DNA of 36,390 nt, from positions 1-36,390 of the forward strand of contig CANPZZ010000009.1 of assembly GCA_947589125.1 (NCBI GenBank), read 5' to 3'. The notes under the pieces were generated by a model that worked only from the letters and a program-made list of their open reading frames with translations, was not told where the DNA came from and made no database searches. This document shows positions 13,781 to 23,025 of the stretch, piece by piece. A program made the translations under genes and the position numbers. The stretch comes from an uncultured Lachnospiraceae bacterium. GTDB taxonomy: Bacteria; Bacillota; Clostridia; Lachnospirales; Lachnospiraceae. Position 1 is the stretch's first letter. Every line of letters begins with the position of its first letter.

Positions 13781-16714
13781 ATGAACAGATTAGCTAGAAT
13801 AAAGAGAGCCTTGCGGAACAGTTATTATCACAAATATAAGTATATCAATGGAACCAGAGGCGTTATTTCGCTTTTTCTGGCTATTCTGATGCTTCCTTTT
13901 GTTACGATCGCGGGCAGTCTGATTAATGCAGCCCGCGTGAGCAGTGCTGTGGCCATATTTGACGAGGCCCTCTGCAACGCGTCAAATTCTACTCTGGGAA
14001 CTTACGATTCCTTCCTTCGCAAACGTTTTGGTCTGCTGGCTATGAGCCAGAATCTGTCCGGAACCGGAAAAGCGCTTAATCAGTATACGGTGTCGGATCT
14101 GATATCGGAAACCTTTGAGAAATACATGGAAGAAAATCTGAAAATGTTAAGTAATACTTATATTACGTCTGAAAGTAAGTCAGAGGGTATCTATTCTCTG
14201 TCTGATCCGGATGTCCTGCTGTACCAGACTTTGGAATACAGTAAATATAGCGTGCCTACAAAGCTGGTGGAAGACAGTCTGCCTTTCGACGATATGTTAA
14301 AGGCTTTGGAAGCGATGATTCCCGGAAGTTCCTTTTTTGACCTTATTACGGCTGGTGCCGGGGCGGCTGACAGTTTTGTTACGCTTTCAGAGGATTTGGG
14401 ACTGCTGAAGGATGTTATCAGCGAAGAACAGACGGCATATTCGAATTATTCGACCGCATATAATAAGTTTTCATCGGATGTTACCAATTATCTGAGTAAA
14501 AAGCAGGAGATGGAGACTGCTTTACAGCAGCTGCAGGCTACTGTTGATGAAGAACGAGCAAAAATATCTGATCTGGCTGATCAGATCGAGGGCCTGGAAG
14601 GACAGATCCAAAGTTTGCAGGAGGATCAGAAAAAGACAGGCGCAAACCATTCGGAGCAGATTTCTCAGCTTCAGGAAGAGCTGAATCAGGTCAGGGAAGA
14701 TAATGCGGATGATATAGAGGCGTGGGAAACAGCCAGAAATAACTACAACACTTCGAAAAGTTCTTATGAAACGCAGCTGGCAAATTTGGAAAAAGCTGTG
14801 AAAGAGAGCAAAACCAGTTATTCTTCGTCCATCAGCGGGTTATCTTCCAAGCTGAAGGACGTTCAGACAAAGCTCACCACGGTTCAGGGTGATTTTGTGT
14901 CAATGGAAACGGCTGTAGAGAATACCGTAGTTTCCGCGGGAACAACTGCTCTTAATTCCATGAAATCGGATAATAGCGACCGGATCAAGAAGCTGGAAGA
15001 ACAGATTAAAGAATCCGATGATGAGGACGCAAAGAAGGAACTGACTGAGCTGAAGGACAGTAATGTCGATATTGATAATACTAAGACAGTTCTGGATGCC
15101 TACAAATCCGGCTATACGAACGGCCTCTCTTCGGTAAAGGAAGATGTGGCGCAGTTTAATGTGGAAATATATTCACAGGCGGTCGAGAGTCTTACTTCTC
15201 TGAAAACAAAGGTCGACAAATATGGAACAGTGGATGGAAGCGATGATTTTATTATAACTTCCGTGAGCCGCTCAGAGTATTTCAGAGAGTTTTCCGGCCT
15301 GCTTACGAAAGAAGCGGTGGAAAAAGCGGAATCCGAGTGTGTTGAGCAAATGGTAAGCGCGTCCATCTGGGGTGTAATAAAGGCAATTGTATCCTTTTTC
15401 GAGGCGCTGCTTTCGGTTACCCTTGCCTATGACCAGAAACTCGGAGCCGTGATTGATTCGAATTATTATAATAGTACTTACAATGGATTGCCTTCTGAAA
15501 AAGACAGAACTAAGTTCCCGCTGTACGAGGGATCCGATGTGGCTGGAGACAAGGCGGCGGCGCAAAAGAACAAAGAGCTGTTTGGAGATTATTCAGCTAC
15601 AGACCGGGATCTGTTTGTGGATTTTGACCTGTTTGAGGCGCTGCAGAATATTTTCACGGCATTTTCGACGATTACGGGCGATATCGCCGAACTTGTATCC
15701 GGTATCGGGCTGCTTTTCCTGGCTCAGTTACTGAAGGAAATGTATGATGCCGTCTGTACCATTGTAAATAATATAACTGGCATGGTCACATTTCTGGGGA
15801 ATGTTTTAAAAAATCCCGGAGAATATATTGGGAAAAAGCTGTTATTGACCGGGTATGTTCATTACATGACATCTGACCGTGTCACTTATAAGACCGGAAA
15901 AGCCCTGACCGGAACCGCGTTTAATGAAAGAGGGCAGGAGACCACTTCCCCTTTGCCGTCAAACAAGGTTACTGACATGCTGGCGCTTGTTCGAACGATA
16001 TACAGCGCTATCAACGGCGGAACGGAAAAATGCTTTGTGGGTGCGGAGAAAGAGTATATTATGTTCGGATCCCCATCAGAGCTCGTAAATCAGTGCGCGG
16101 TATTTGGAGGCGTATATCTGGTAAGACTGGTGGCTAACCTGTTTTTGATTCTGACTAATCCAGAAGTGGAAAGTATCGCGGCTTCCGCCACGATCGCTTA
16201 TCCGATCGTGATGCTGGTGTATATACTGGTGGAACCGCTGATAGATACGATCCTGCTGGTTAATGGCGGGGAGGTTCGTCTTGTAAAGACAAAAGTATAC
16301 CTGACTCCTTCGGGAATATTTGATTTGATCACTTCTTTTTCAAAATTAAAATTGAATACAGCACAGGCGGAACAGCTGAAAAAAGACCTGGGAGTAACCG
16401 ATACCAAATCTTCGTCCGGAGGTACGGATGTTGGAAAGTATTTTACCGTGGACTATTCGAAGACATTGTTTATTATAATGCTTTTGTTTACGCCGCGAAA
16501 GAAGATGCTGTCGCGGCTGAGCAATATAATTGAAATGGAGGCGGTGGAATACATGAACAATAATAAAGTGGTCGCTTCAAACGGTTTGTTCGATCTGGAT
16601 TACAGTTATACATATATACGAACGGAAGCGACATTTACAATGAATGAGTTTATTCCGGTTTCCGGAGAGGCCATAGGTTTCAATAAAAAACGCGTTGTCT
16701 ACAAAGGGTATTAA
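13781..16714 (+). CDS. Large TadG-like protein with central coiled coil
   Basis: 977 residues. The N-terminus NGTRGVISLFLAILMLPFVTIAGSLINAARV is a pilin-like helix of TadG type, without Glu at position 5. It is followed by the motif of small residues common in TadE/G (SNSTLGTYDSFLRKRFGLL). A coiled coil spans about 230-445. After it come several hydrophobic stretches (about 528-553, 630-690, 785-800 and 805-835) suggesting a membrane-embedded C-terminal half, and a final region ending YKGY. It resembles proteins I recall as DUF5702 in clostridial Tad loci (not verified). Its size and coiled coil suggest a scaffold spanning membrane and wall. Start ATG 13781, with GAGGAG 6 nt upstream; the frame upstream overlaps tadE. 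Confidence 0.75.
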   Translation: MNRLARIKRALRNSYYHKYKYINGTRGVISLFLAILMLPFVTIAGSLINAARVSSAVAIFDEALCNASNSTLGTYDSFLRKRFGLLAMSQNLSGTGKALNQYTVSDLISETFEKYMEENLKMLSNTYITSESKSEGIYSLSDPDVLLYQTLEYSKYSVPTKLVEDSLPFDDMLKALEAMIPGSSFFDLITAGAGAADSFVTLSEDLGLLKDVISEEQTAYSNYSTAYNKFSSDVTNYLSKKQEMETALQQLQATVDEERAKISDLADQIEGLEGQIQSLQEDQKKTGANHSEQISQLQEELNQVREDNADDIEAWETARNNYNTSKSSYETQLANLEKAVKESKTSYSSSISGLSSKLKDVQTKLTTVQGDFVSMETAVENTVVSAGTTALNSMKSDNSDRIKKLEEQIKESDDEDAKKELTELKDSNVDIDNTKTVLDAYKSGYTNGLSSVKEDVAQFNVEIYSQAVESLTSLKTKVDKYGTVDGSDDFIITSVSRSEYFREFSGLLTKEAVEKAESECVEQMVSASIWGVIKAIVSFFEALLSVTLAYDQKLGAVIDSNYYNSTYNGLPSEKDRTKFPLYEGSDVAGDKAAAQKNKELFGDYSATDRDLFVDFDLFEALQNIFTAFSTITGDIAELVSGIGLLFLAQLLKEMYDAVCTIVNNITGMVTFLGNVLKNPGEYIGKKLLLTGYVHYMTSDRVTYKTGKALTGTAFNERGQETTSPLPSNKVTDMLALVRTIYSAINGGTEKCFVGAEKEYIMFGSPSELVNQCAVFGGVYLVRLVANLFLILTNPEVESIAASATIAYPIVMLVYILVEPLIDTILLVNGGEVRLVKTKVYLTPSGIFDLITSFSKLKLNTAQAEQLKKDLGVTDTKSSSGGTDVGKYFTVDYSKTLFIIMLLFTPRKKMLSRLSNIIEMEAVEYMNNNKVVASNGLFDLDYSYTYIRTEATFTMNEFIPVSGEAIGFNKKRVVYKGY

Positions 16715-16716
16715 AG

Positions 16717-17364
16717 ATGAAGAGATTAAAGTCGGAAAAGGGGCTGCTGTCCCTTGAAGCAAGCATTGCCGTGACGATTTTTCTGTTTCTGATGTTGTTT
16801 ATGTATAGCTATTTTGTTGTTTTTGAAACCAGAAATGAAATTGCTCATGTGCTTCTTGCGACGACCAACAGTTTGTCGCTGGATCCATACGGCAGTGAGA
16901 AGATTAACAGTTCGGGTTTTGTCGCGCAGCTGATCGCGGAACTTTATCAGGCGGCAGTGAATTCTGATGACGGGTTTGTCAGTTCAGAATTGTGGACCAG
17001 GGTTTCAAGTTCAGATGTGGATAATGATACCTGGGATGGCAGCATTTATGTCCCGTCTTCCGGAGATGAGGAGAAAACTCCGGACGAGTACGGAAATGTC
17101 AGCGCCGATTCCACACTGCTGGCATCTGTTGTAAAAGCGCGTTTTGTCGCGTATCTGGCAGACGGGAATGAAAGTGAAGCGGATCGGATCCTGAAACGGT
17201 ATCATGTGGTAAACGGTCTTGATGGCCTGGATTTTTCCGGAACCCATGTCGCTTCTTCCAATATTTACGTGAAGGTCACATACACGTTGGAGCCTGAGTT
17301 TAGGGTATTTAATTGGAGACCATTGCAATTCGAACAGTCGGCATGTTCTAAATTATGGAAATAG
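16717..17364 (+). CDS. Second TadE/TadF-like pseudopilin
   Basis: 215 residues. MKRLKSEKG-LLSLEAS plus a long hydrophobic helix (about 12-34) is a clear prepilin leader: Gly9 before the cut and Glu14 at mature position 5. The remaining domain is acidic and Ser-rich (SSDVDNDTWDG...SSGDEEKTPDEYGN) and ends CSKLWK. It starts 2 bp after the TadG-like gene with AAAGGG 8 nt upstream. Together with the other TadE-like protein it probably forms a minor-pilin complex needed for initiation of the fibre. That role is inferred from TadE/TadF in proteobacterial loci. Confidence 0.78.
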   Translation: MKRLKSEKGLLSLEASIAVTIFLFLMLFMYSYFVVFETRNEIAHVLLATTNSLSLDPYGSEKINSSGFVAQLIAELYQAAVNSDDGFVSSELWTRVSSSDVDNDTWDGSIYVPSSGDEEKTPDEYGNVSADSTLLASVVKARFVAYLADGNESEADRILKRYHVVNGLDGLDFSGTHVASSNIYVKVTYTLEPEFRVFNWRPLQFEQSACSKLWK

Positions 17365-17380
17365 GAAGGAGAGTCTAGTT

Positions 17381-19027
17381 ATGAGTATGTTCAGTTATGA
17401 GAACCAGGGAAGTACTACCTATTTGGTATGCTCTTTTGCTCCCGAGGAGACATTGGATACCATGAGTATTGGAATGCTCACCAATAACAGGATACCGGGG
17501 CTGGCCCAGGCTTTGTTTATGCAGGTCAATACGGACAGATTTATTAAGTATAATGTGTCTTCGCGCGTCCCGGTCAGCCAGCTGTTTTCCGGGATTGTCA
17601 ATAAAAAGAGGCTTCTTGGAGTGTTCAGCGGCATTGTGAACGCGCTTATCTGCGCGGAAGATTATATGATCGATTCAAATTCGATCCTGCTGGACCTGAA
17701 TTACATTTTCGCAGACGTGTCGACCTGCGATACGGTTCTTGTTTGTGTCCCTGTGGTATCCGCGGGGAAAACGCAGACGGATTTAGGCACATTTTTTAAG
17801 AATATTATGTTCAGTACTCAGTTTGATCAGACAGAAAACTGCAGTTACGTTGCAAAGATCCTCAGTTATCTGAACAGCGCGCCGGTGTTTTCTGTATCGG
17901 ATTTCGCCGCAGTGATTAAGGGGATCCTGGCAGAGGGTACGGCTCAGCCGATACGTACAGACGCTTCGCAGCCGGCGTATCAGCGGGTGCCCCAGCCGGC
18001 GCCTCAGCCGGCATATAATCCGGAGATCAAGCCGGTACCGCAGCCAGTTCAGCAGCAGGAGATGCAGCCCCGGATAAATCCTATACAGCAGGTGCCGCCC
18101 GTTGCTCCGCAGCCTGTACCGATGCCTCCAGTGCCCCCGGTGAAACCTCCGACAGAGGCGAAACCGGTAAGACCCGCGGAATCTTCAAAACCGCAGGTCC
18201 AGCCGTCGTTCCAGATCCCCGGTAAGAATCAGCCTGACACCGCCCGGGCACAGCAGGAGACGCAGCCGTCCGGAGATTCGATCAGTCTGTTCTATCTGCT
18301 TCAGCATTACAATAAGGATAACGCCGCGTTATATAAAGCGCAGAAGGAAGCGGCTAAACAGGCCAAACAGACCAAACAGGGTTCAAAATCTGCTTCCAAG
18401 CAGAAAAAGGGGAAGGAGCCGCAGCCTCAGCAGCAGATGCCGGCGGGATATGCAATACCGGGACAGCCCCAGCCGCCGGTGCCGCCGGTTGGGGGATATG
18501 GAACAGCCGGGCAGAATGTACCGCCGATACCGCAGACGTATCAGCCGGGGTATAATGCTCCGGTTCAGATGAACGGTTTCCAGCCGGGTACGCAGGGAAC
18601 CCCTGTATCGGGCATGGGGCTGAAATCTCAGCCTTTAGTTGCGGAGGCTGATTTTGGGGATACCATATACAAAGATTCTGAAGAGGATTCTTCGACTACG
18701 GTTATGCGGTCTGACAGGGAAGGCCAAAGGCTGAGTCCGCAGTTAGTCAGACGCAGTAATAATGAGAAGATTCCTATTGATAAAAGCCTGTTCCATATTG
18801 GGCGTGATGAAAATTATAATGATTACGTAGTTTCGAATAATCGAAGTGTGGGAAGGAGCCATTGCCATATTGTGTTCAGAGATGGCGAATACTTTATTGT
18901 TGATGACAATTCAAAAAACCATACATATGTGGACGGAAAAGAAATAACATCGGGAACAGAAGTGAAACTGACACATGGGACACGGGTCAGCCTGTCTGAT
19001 GAAGAATTTGAGTTTAGACTGTTCTAG
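17381..19027 (+). CDS. FHA-domain phosphothreonine-binding protein with N-terminal conserved domain
   Basis: 548 residues. The first 185 form a folded domain (I recall DUF6382 with this layout, not verified) containing the segment LFSGIVNKKRLLGVFSGIVNALI. Residues about 190-430 are a Pro/Gln-rich, probably disordered linker, with a basic patch of Lys/Gln around 325-350. Residues 445-548 are an FHA domain: FHIGRDENYNDYVVSNNRSVGRSHCHIVF, then DDNSKNHTYVDGKEI, keeping the Gly-Arg, Ser-His and Asn/Thr residues that hold phosphothreonine. FHA proteins are standard readers of Hanks-kinase phosphorylation. The kinase and phosphatase follow in the same operon. No signal peptide, so it is cytoplasmic. 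Confidence 0.9.
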   Translation: MSMFSYENQGSTTYLVCSFAPEETLDTMSIGMLTNNRIPGLAQALFMQVNTDRFIKYNVSSRVPVSQLFSGIVNKKRLLGVFSGIVNALICAEDYMIDSNSILLDLNYIFADVSTCDTVLVCVPVVSAGKTQTDLGTFFKNIMFSTQFDQTENCSYVAKILSYLNSAPVFSVSDFAAVIKGILAEGTAQPIRTDASQPAYQRVPQPAPQPAYNPEIKPVPQPVQQQEMQPRINPIQQVPPVAPQPVPMPPVPPVKPPTEAKPVRPAESSKPQVQPSFQIPGKNQPDTARAQQETQPSGDSISLFYLLQHYNKDNAALYKAQKEAAKQAKQTKQGSKSASKQKKGKEPQPQQQMPAGYAIPGQPQPPVPPVGGYGTAGQNVPPIPQTYQPGYNAPVQMNGFQPGTQGTPVSGMGLKSQPLVAEADFGDTIYKDSEEDSSTTVMRSDREGQRLSPQLVRRSNNEKIPIDKSLFHIGRDENYNDYVVSNNRSVGRSHCHIVFRDGEYFIVDDNSKNHTYVDGKEITSGTEVKLTHGTRVSLSDEEFEFRLF

Positions 19028-19035
19028 GAGGGCAT

Positions 19036-19800
19036 ATGGATTTCTGGGTATCTGCATCTACAGATATAGGAACGAAGAAACAGGTTAATGAGGACAGGGT
19101 GCTGGTTAGAAAGGTTACGACAAAAACGGGACCAATGGTTTTTGCCGTACTTTGCGATGGGATGGGAGGTCTGTCTCATGGGGAACTGGCCAGTTCTGTG
19201 GTGCTTGATGCGTTCTCAGAGTGGATGTATACTGAACTTCCGGGCCTTTCGCAGTATCCCCTGGAAGATCATGTTATCCGGAAACAGTGGAGCAGTCTGA
19301 TCACAAAGAAGAACAACTGGCTGCATGCGTATGGAGAACAGAATCAGTGCAGCCTGGGAACAACGGTTACGGCGCTGTTGTTAACTCAAAACCGATACTA
19401 TCTTCTGAATATCGGTGACTCACGAGCTTATGAGATCGGCAGTCAGGTTATACAACTGACTCAGGATCATACGCTGGTAGCCGAGGAGATACGTTTGGGA
19501 AATCTGACGGAAGAGCAGGCAGAACAGTCGCCCATCCGCAATGTTCTTTCCAGATGTGTAGGCGTTATGGAGTCGGTTTCTCCGGATATGTTTTTTGGCG
19601 ATGTAAAGCATGGTTCTGCATATGTACTTTGTTCAGACGGATTCCGCCACTGTATTTCCAGCTTGGAAATGAAGCAGTATCTGCTGGATTCACAGCAGAG
19701 TGAGCGGGAGATGAAGCAGTGGGAAGAGTATCTGATCGAGCTGAACAAGAGCCGCGGGGAAAAAGATAATATTTCAGTTATTACGATATTAACGAAATAA
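19036..19800 (+). CDS. PP2C-type Ser/Thr protein phosphatase
   Basis: 254 residues with the full set of PPM/PP2C metal-binding motifs: STDIGTKKQVNEDRV (residues 8-22), VLCDGMGGLSHGELAS (38-53), LGTTVTALLL, LLNIGDSRAYEIG, TQDHTLV, YVLCSDGFRHCIS and GEKDNISVITI at the end. It is a soluble catalytic domain only, about the length of clostridial PrpC/Stp enzymes, and should oppose the kinase two genes downstream. The ribosome site AGGAGG overlaps the stop of the FHA gene and is only 4 nt from ATG, an unusually short spacing that suggests coupling. Confidence 0.95.
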   Translation: MDFWVSASTDIGTKKQVNEDRVLVRKVTTKTGPMVFAVLCDGMGGLSHGELASSVVLDAFSEWMYTELPGLSQYPLEDHVIRKQWSSLITKKNNWLHAYGEQNQCSLGTTVTALLLTQNRYYLLNIGDSRAYEIGSQVIQLTQDHTLVAEEIRLGNLTEEQAEQSPIRNVLSRCVGVMESVSPDMFFGDVKHGSAYVLCSDGFRHCISSLEMKQYLLDSQQSEREMKQWEEYLIELNKSRGEKDNISVITILTK

Positions 19801-19834
19801 CAGAGACGATGGCATGTCGTAAAAAGGGGAAAGA

Positions 19835-20023
19835 ATGGAACTGATCGTAACAGATGAATTGTTGTTTTATGGCGGAATGCTGACGGCGGGTGTATCCGCC
19901 GTTCTGGCGATGTTCTTCTTTTTTGTTTCAAAGATAAGGAAGGAAAGGCTGAAAGCGCGGCTCGACGCCGAATACGGATTACCGGAACAGAAAAGAAAAA
20001 AGAAAAAAGGACAGAAGGAGTAA
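19835..20023 (+). CDS. 62-aa single-pass membrane peptide between phosphatase and kinase
   Basis: A short acidic N-terminus, one hydrophobic helix (about residues 8-32, LLFYGGMLTAGVSAVLAMFFFFVSKI) and a strongly basic C-terminal tail (RKERLKARLDAEYGLPEQKRKKKKGQKE). A ribosome site AAAAAGGGGAAAG precedes ATG 19835 and the kinase starts 6 bp after its stop, so it is very probably translated. No family recognised. The basic tail would lie in the cytoplasm. It may tether or modulate the kinase/phosphatase or be an added pilus component; neither can be shown. Confidence 0.72.
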   Translation: MELIVTDELLFYGGMLTAGVSAVLAMFFFFVSKIRKERLKARLDAEYGLPEQKRKKKKGQKE

Positions 20024-20029
20024 GCGTCC

Positions 20030-22981
20030 ATGGGTCAGATCATTGCCTCTACATATGAAATTATAGAAAAGATCGGCGCCGGCGGCGGGGGAAACGTATA
20101 TCTTGCCAATCATCTGCGGCTGAACAAGAAGGTGGTTCTCAAGGCTGATAAGCGTAAGGTCACAACGCGTCAGGAACTGCTGCGGCGTGAAGTAGATGTC
20201 CTGAAGAACCTGACCCATCCCAATATACCGGCGGTATACGATTTCTTTATTGAAGATGATATTGTATACACGGCCATGGATTACATCGAGGGCGAGAGTC
20301 TGGATAAACCGCTTAAGCGGGGCGAAAGATATCCTCAGGCGCAGGTGATCCGATGGGCGATTCAGCTTCTGGGAGCTTTGGATTATCTGCATAGTCCCAC
20401 TCATGGGGATCCCCCAAGAGGATATGTTCATAGCGATATAAAGCCTGCTAACCTGATGCGAAGGCCGAATAACGATATCTGCCTCATTGATTTTAACATT
20501 ACATTGGCATTAGGAGAGGAAAATGTAATCGGCTGCAGCGCCGGATATGCTTCGCCTGAACATTATGGAATTGATTTTTCATCAGACGAAGACGCAACCG
20601 CAACCCGAAGAACCAGAATGGGGGATAAAACTTCGGGTTCAGCCCGAGGGGCTGAAGCGAAAAATACTGCCGGTTCCTCTGATGAGACCCTGACCAGAGA
20701 GGATCCGGAGAAAACAGAGTCCCGCGTTCTTGATCCTCAGGCGGCGCAGGCATTTAATCAGAGAGGGACAACGACTTCCACTTCCGCGAAGAGGATCGTG
20801 GTTCCTGACGTGCGCTCTGATATCTATAGCACCGGGGCTACACTTTATCATCTGTTAAGCGGCCGCCGCCCGGCAAGAGACGCACTGGAAGTAGAGCCGC
20901 TTTCTGAAAAAGAATTCAGTCCTCAGATCGTCCGGATCATAACGAAGGCTATGAATCCTAACCCCAATCTTCGGTATCAGACAGCGGCGGAAATGCTGTA
21001 TGATTTTACTCATCTGAGAGAAAATGATCCGAGAGTAAAACGTATGAGGCGTGTGAACCGTATTATGGCGGGTGTATTCTCGCTGCTGGTTGCCGCGGGA
21101 GCCGCATCAGCGTTCATCGGCCTCAAACGCATGCAGACTACTGAGAACTGGTTAAAACTTGCTGAGTACTCCCGCAACGCTCTGGAGACCGGCGATTCTG
21201 CGCTGGCGATCGATTATGCTCTGCAGGCACTGCCGGAGCAGACAGGAAGCATTCTGGAGCCGCCATATACGGCTCAGGCCCAGAATGCGCTGACGGATGC
21301 GCTGGCAGTTTATGATCTCTACGATGGTTATAAGACCCAGGGGGCTGTGAACCTGCCTGCGGCGCCGCTTGCGATGGAAATATCTCCGGACGGTCGGACG
21401 GCGGTTTGCATCTATGCTTATGAGGCCGCTGTGATCGATACGGAAACAGCGCAGATTCTTAAGACACTGCCGGTGGCGGAATCCGCGCTCAGCGAGGCTC
21501 ATTATCTGGATGCGGATACGATTCTGCTGGCGGGAGCGGATGGGATCACGGCTTATGATATTCCAAACGATCAGGTTCTATGGACTGGCGGGCCAGCGAC
21601 ATCTATCGCCGTATCCGGCGACGGAAAACGGGCGGCGGCGGTATACCGGGATGAGCAGACGGCGGCGGTATATGATACGGCGGACGGAAAGCTGATCAAA
21701 ACAGTCGACTTCGGCGGGCGGAAGCAGAGTGTGACAGTGAATGACATTTTCGCCAATCCGCGGGACAATCTTTTGGCGCTGAATGAGGATGGCACTCTTC
21801 TGGGAGTCAGCTTTGCAGATGGATCCCTTCAGATTTTTGATCTCGAGAATCCGGATGACGACATTATCCTTTTTGATCCGGATTCCGGTTACAGCCATTT
21901 TGAAGGAGGCTTCTATCAGGAGTATTTCGCATTCTCCGCGACGACGCCGGGGGATTCTGTATTCAGCGTTATTGATACGGTGAATATGGAGCAGACAGGC
22001 GGTTTCGATTCTGACCAGGCGTTTGGGGTGGAAACGGATGGGAGCGGTATCTATGTGCAGACGGAGAACCTGCTGGTGAAGATCGATCCGGTGACAGGAG
22101 AGCAGGAGCCGTTGGTGACGACGCCGGATAATATCCTTCGATTCGCCAGGGGCGGCGAGCATACGCTAATTACGTCGGAGGACAAGTTTATGTTCTACGA
22201 CAGCTACGCAAACCTGATGTCTACGCATACGAAAGAGTACGGCGGCGATTTTGTTCAGTTGGCGGAAGGCATCGCTCTGGTTGGCAGCATGGATTCACCG
22301 CTGGTGCGTGTAATGAAATACATCGGCTATCCGGATGCGCAGGTATTTTCCTACGATTCATCCTATTTGCACGATGAGGCGCGGCTGAGTGCAGACGGGA
22401 AGACGGTGATGCTGTTCGCCTACGATCAGTTCCGGCTGTACGGGCTGGACGGCGGGCTGATCGCGGAGGTGGATATTCCGGACGCGGAGCAGGTCTATGA
22501 TCAGCAGTACCGGCGGGACGCGGACGGTTCCCGGCTGGAAGTGATCTATAACGACGGGCTTATCCGCTCCTACAGCGCCGCGGATGGCGCGCTTCTGGAA
22601 GAGCAGAGCGGCGACGCGCCTGATTCCGATATGTATGAGGAATTCTTTACGGACAATTTCCGAATCACCTCGCCGCTTCACGGGACCCCGGCGGCCTATG
22701 ACAGGGAGAGCGGACGGCTGGTGCGGGAACTGGAAAAGGACGCGTATCTGACGTATGTGACACAGACAGGGGATTACATCGTGACGCAGTACACGACAGC
22801 GGACGGATATTATTACGGACAATTGCTGAACGGGCAGTGCGAAGTGCTGGCGGAACTTCCGTATCTTTGCGATGTGTATGACGGAAAGCTGTATTTTGAC
22901 TATCCGACCGGTCATGTGAGCGAGTCCCGCATTTATGATATCGACGAGCTGATCGGGATGGCTCGTGAAAAGAAAGATTAA
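20030..22981 (+). CDS. Hanks-type Ser/Thr kinase with transmembrane helix and extracellular propeller-like sensor
   Basis: 983 residues. The kinase domain (1-335) has the G-loop GAGGGGNV (16-23), VVLK with Lys38, HSDIKPANL (134-142; Asp136 catalytic), IDFN (153-156) in place of DFG, and SPE (175-177). A 75-residue polar, Thr/Ser/Glu-rich insert (about 184-258) sits where the activation segment leads to DIYSTGATLYHLLSG (264-278). One membrane helix spans about 346-366. Outside, a helical stretch (371-425) precedes repeated beta-strand blocks (about 440-975; e.g. AMEISPDGRTAVCIY, SIAVSGDGKRAAAVY, GVSFADGSLQIFDLE), resembling a WD40/PQQ-like propeller. Unlike PrkC kinases it lacks PASTA domains. 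It probably senses an extracytoplasmic cue and phosphorylates pilus or FHA proteins. It is the last gene of the operon. Confidence 0.92.
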   Translation: MGQIIASTYEIIEKIGAGGGGNVYLANHLRLNKKVVLKADKRKVTTRQELLRREVDVLKNLTHPNIPAVYDFFIEDDIVYTAMDYIEGESLDKPLKRGERYPQAQVIRWAIQLLGALDYLHSPTHGDPPRGYVHSDIKPANLMRRPNNDICLIDFNITLALGEENVIGCSAGYASPEHYGIDFSSDEDATATRRTRMGDKTSGSARGAEAKNTAGSSDETLTREDPEKTESRVLDPQAAQAFNQRGTTTSTSAKRIVVPDVRSDIYSTGATLYHLLSGRRPARDALEVEPLSEKEFSPQIVRIITKAMNPNPNLRYQTAAEMLYDFTHLRENDPRVKRMRRVNRIMAGVFSLLVAAGAASAFIGLKRMQTTENWLKLAEYSRNALETGDSALAIDYALQALPEQTGSILEPPYTAQAQNALTDALAVYDLYDGYKTQGAVNLPAAPLAMEISPDGRTAVCIYAYEAAVIDTETAQILKTLPVAESALSEAHYLDADTILLAGADGITAYDIPNDQVLWTGGPATSIAVSGDGKRAAAVYRDEQTAAVYDTADGKLIKTVDFGGRKQSVTVNDIFANPRDNLLALNEDGTLLGVSFADGSLQIFDLENPDDDIILFDPDSGYSHFEGGFYQEYFAFSATTPGDSVFSVIDTVNMEQTGGFDSDQAFGVETDGSGIYVQTENLLVKIDPVTGEQEPLVTTPDNILRFARGGEHTLITSEDKFMFYDSYANLMSTHTKEYGGDFVQLAEGIALVGSMDSPLVRVMKYIGYPDAQVFSYDSSYLHDEARLSADGKTVMLFAYDQFRLYGLDGGLIAEVDIPDAEQVYDQQYRRDADGSRLEVIYNDGLIRSYSAADGALLEEQSGDAPDSDMYEEFFTDNFRITSPLHGTPAAYDRESGRLVRELEKDAYLTYVTQTGDYIVTQYTTADGYYYGQLLNGQCEVLAELPYLCDVYDGKLYFDYPTGHVSESRIYDIDELIGMAREKKD

Positions 22982-23025
22982 AGGAGACGGAGAAAAATAT
23001 ATGCGGTCTCTGCAGTAAACAATTC

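Noticed and set aside
23001-23018. A five-codon mini-ORF (MRSLQ) with AAGGAGA upstream, after the kinase gene
   Set aside because: Too short to judge, and it lies just before the operon terminator. No attenuation partner is visible because the next gene has its own promoter.
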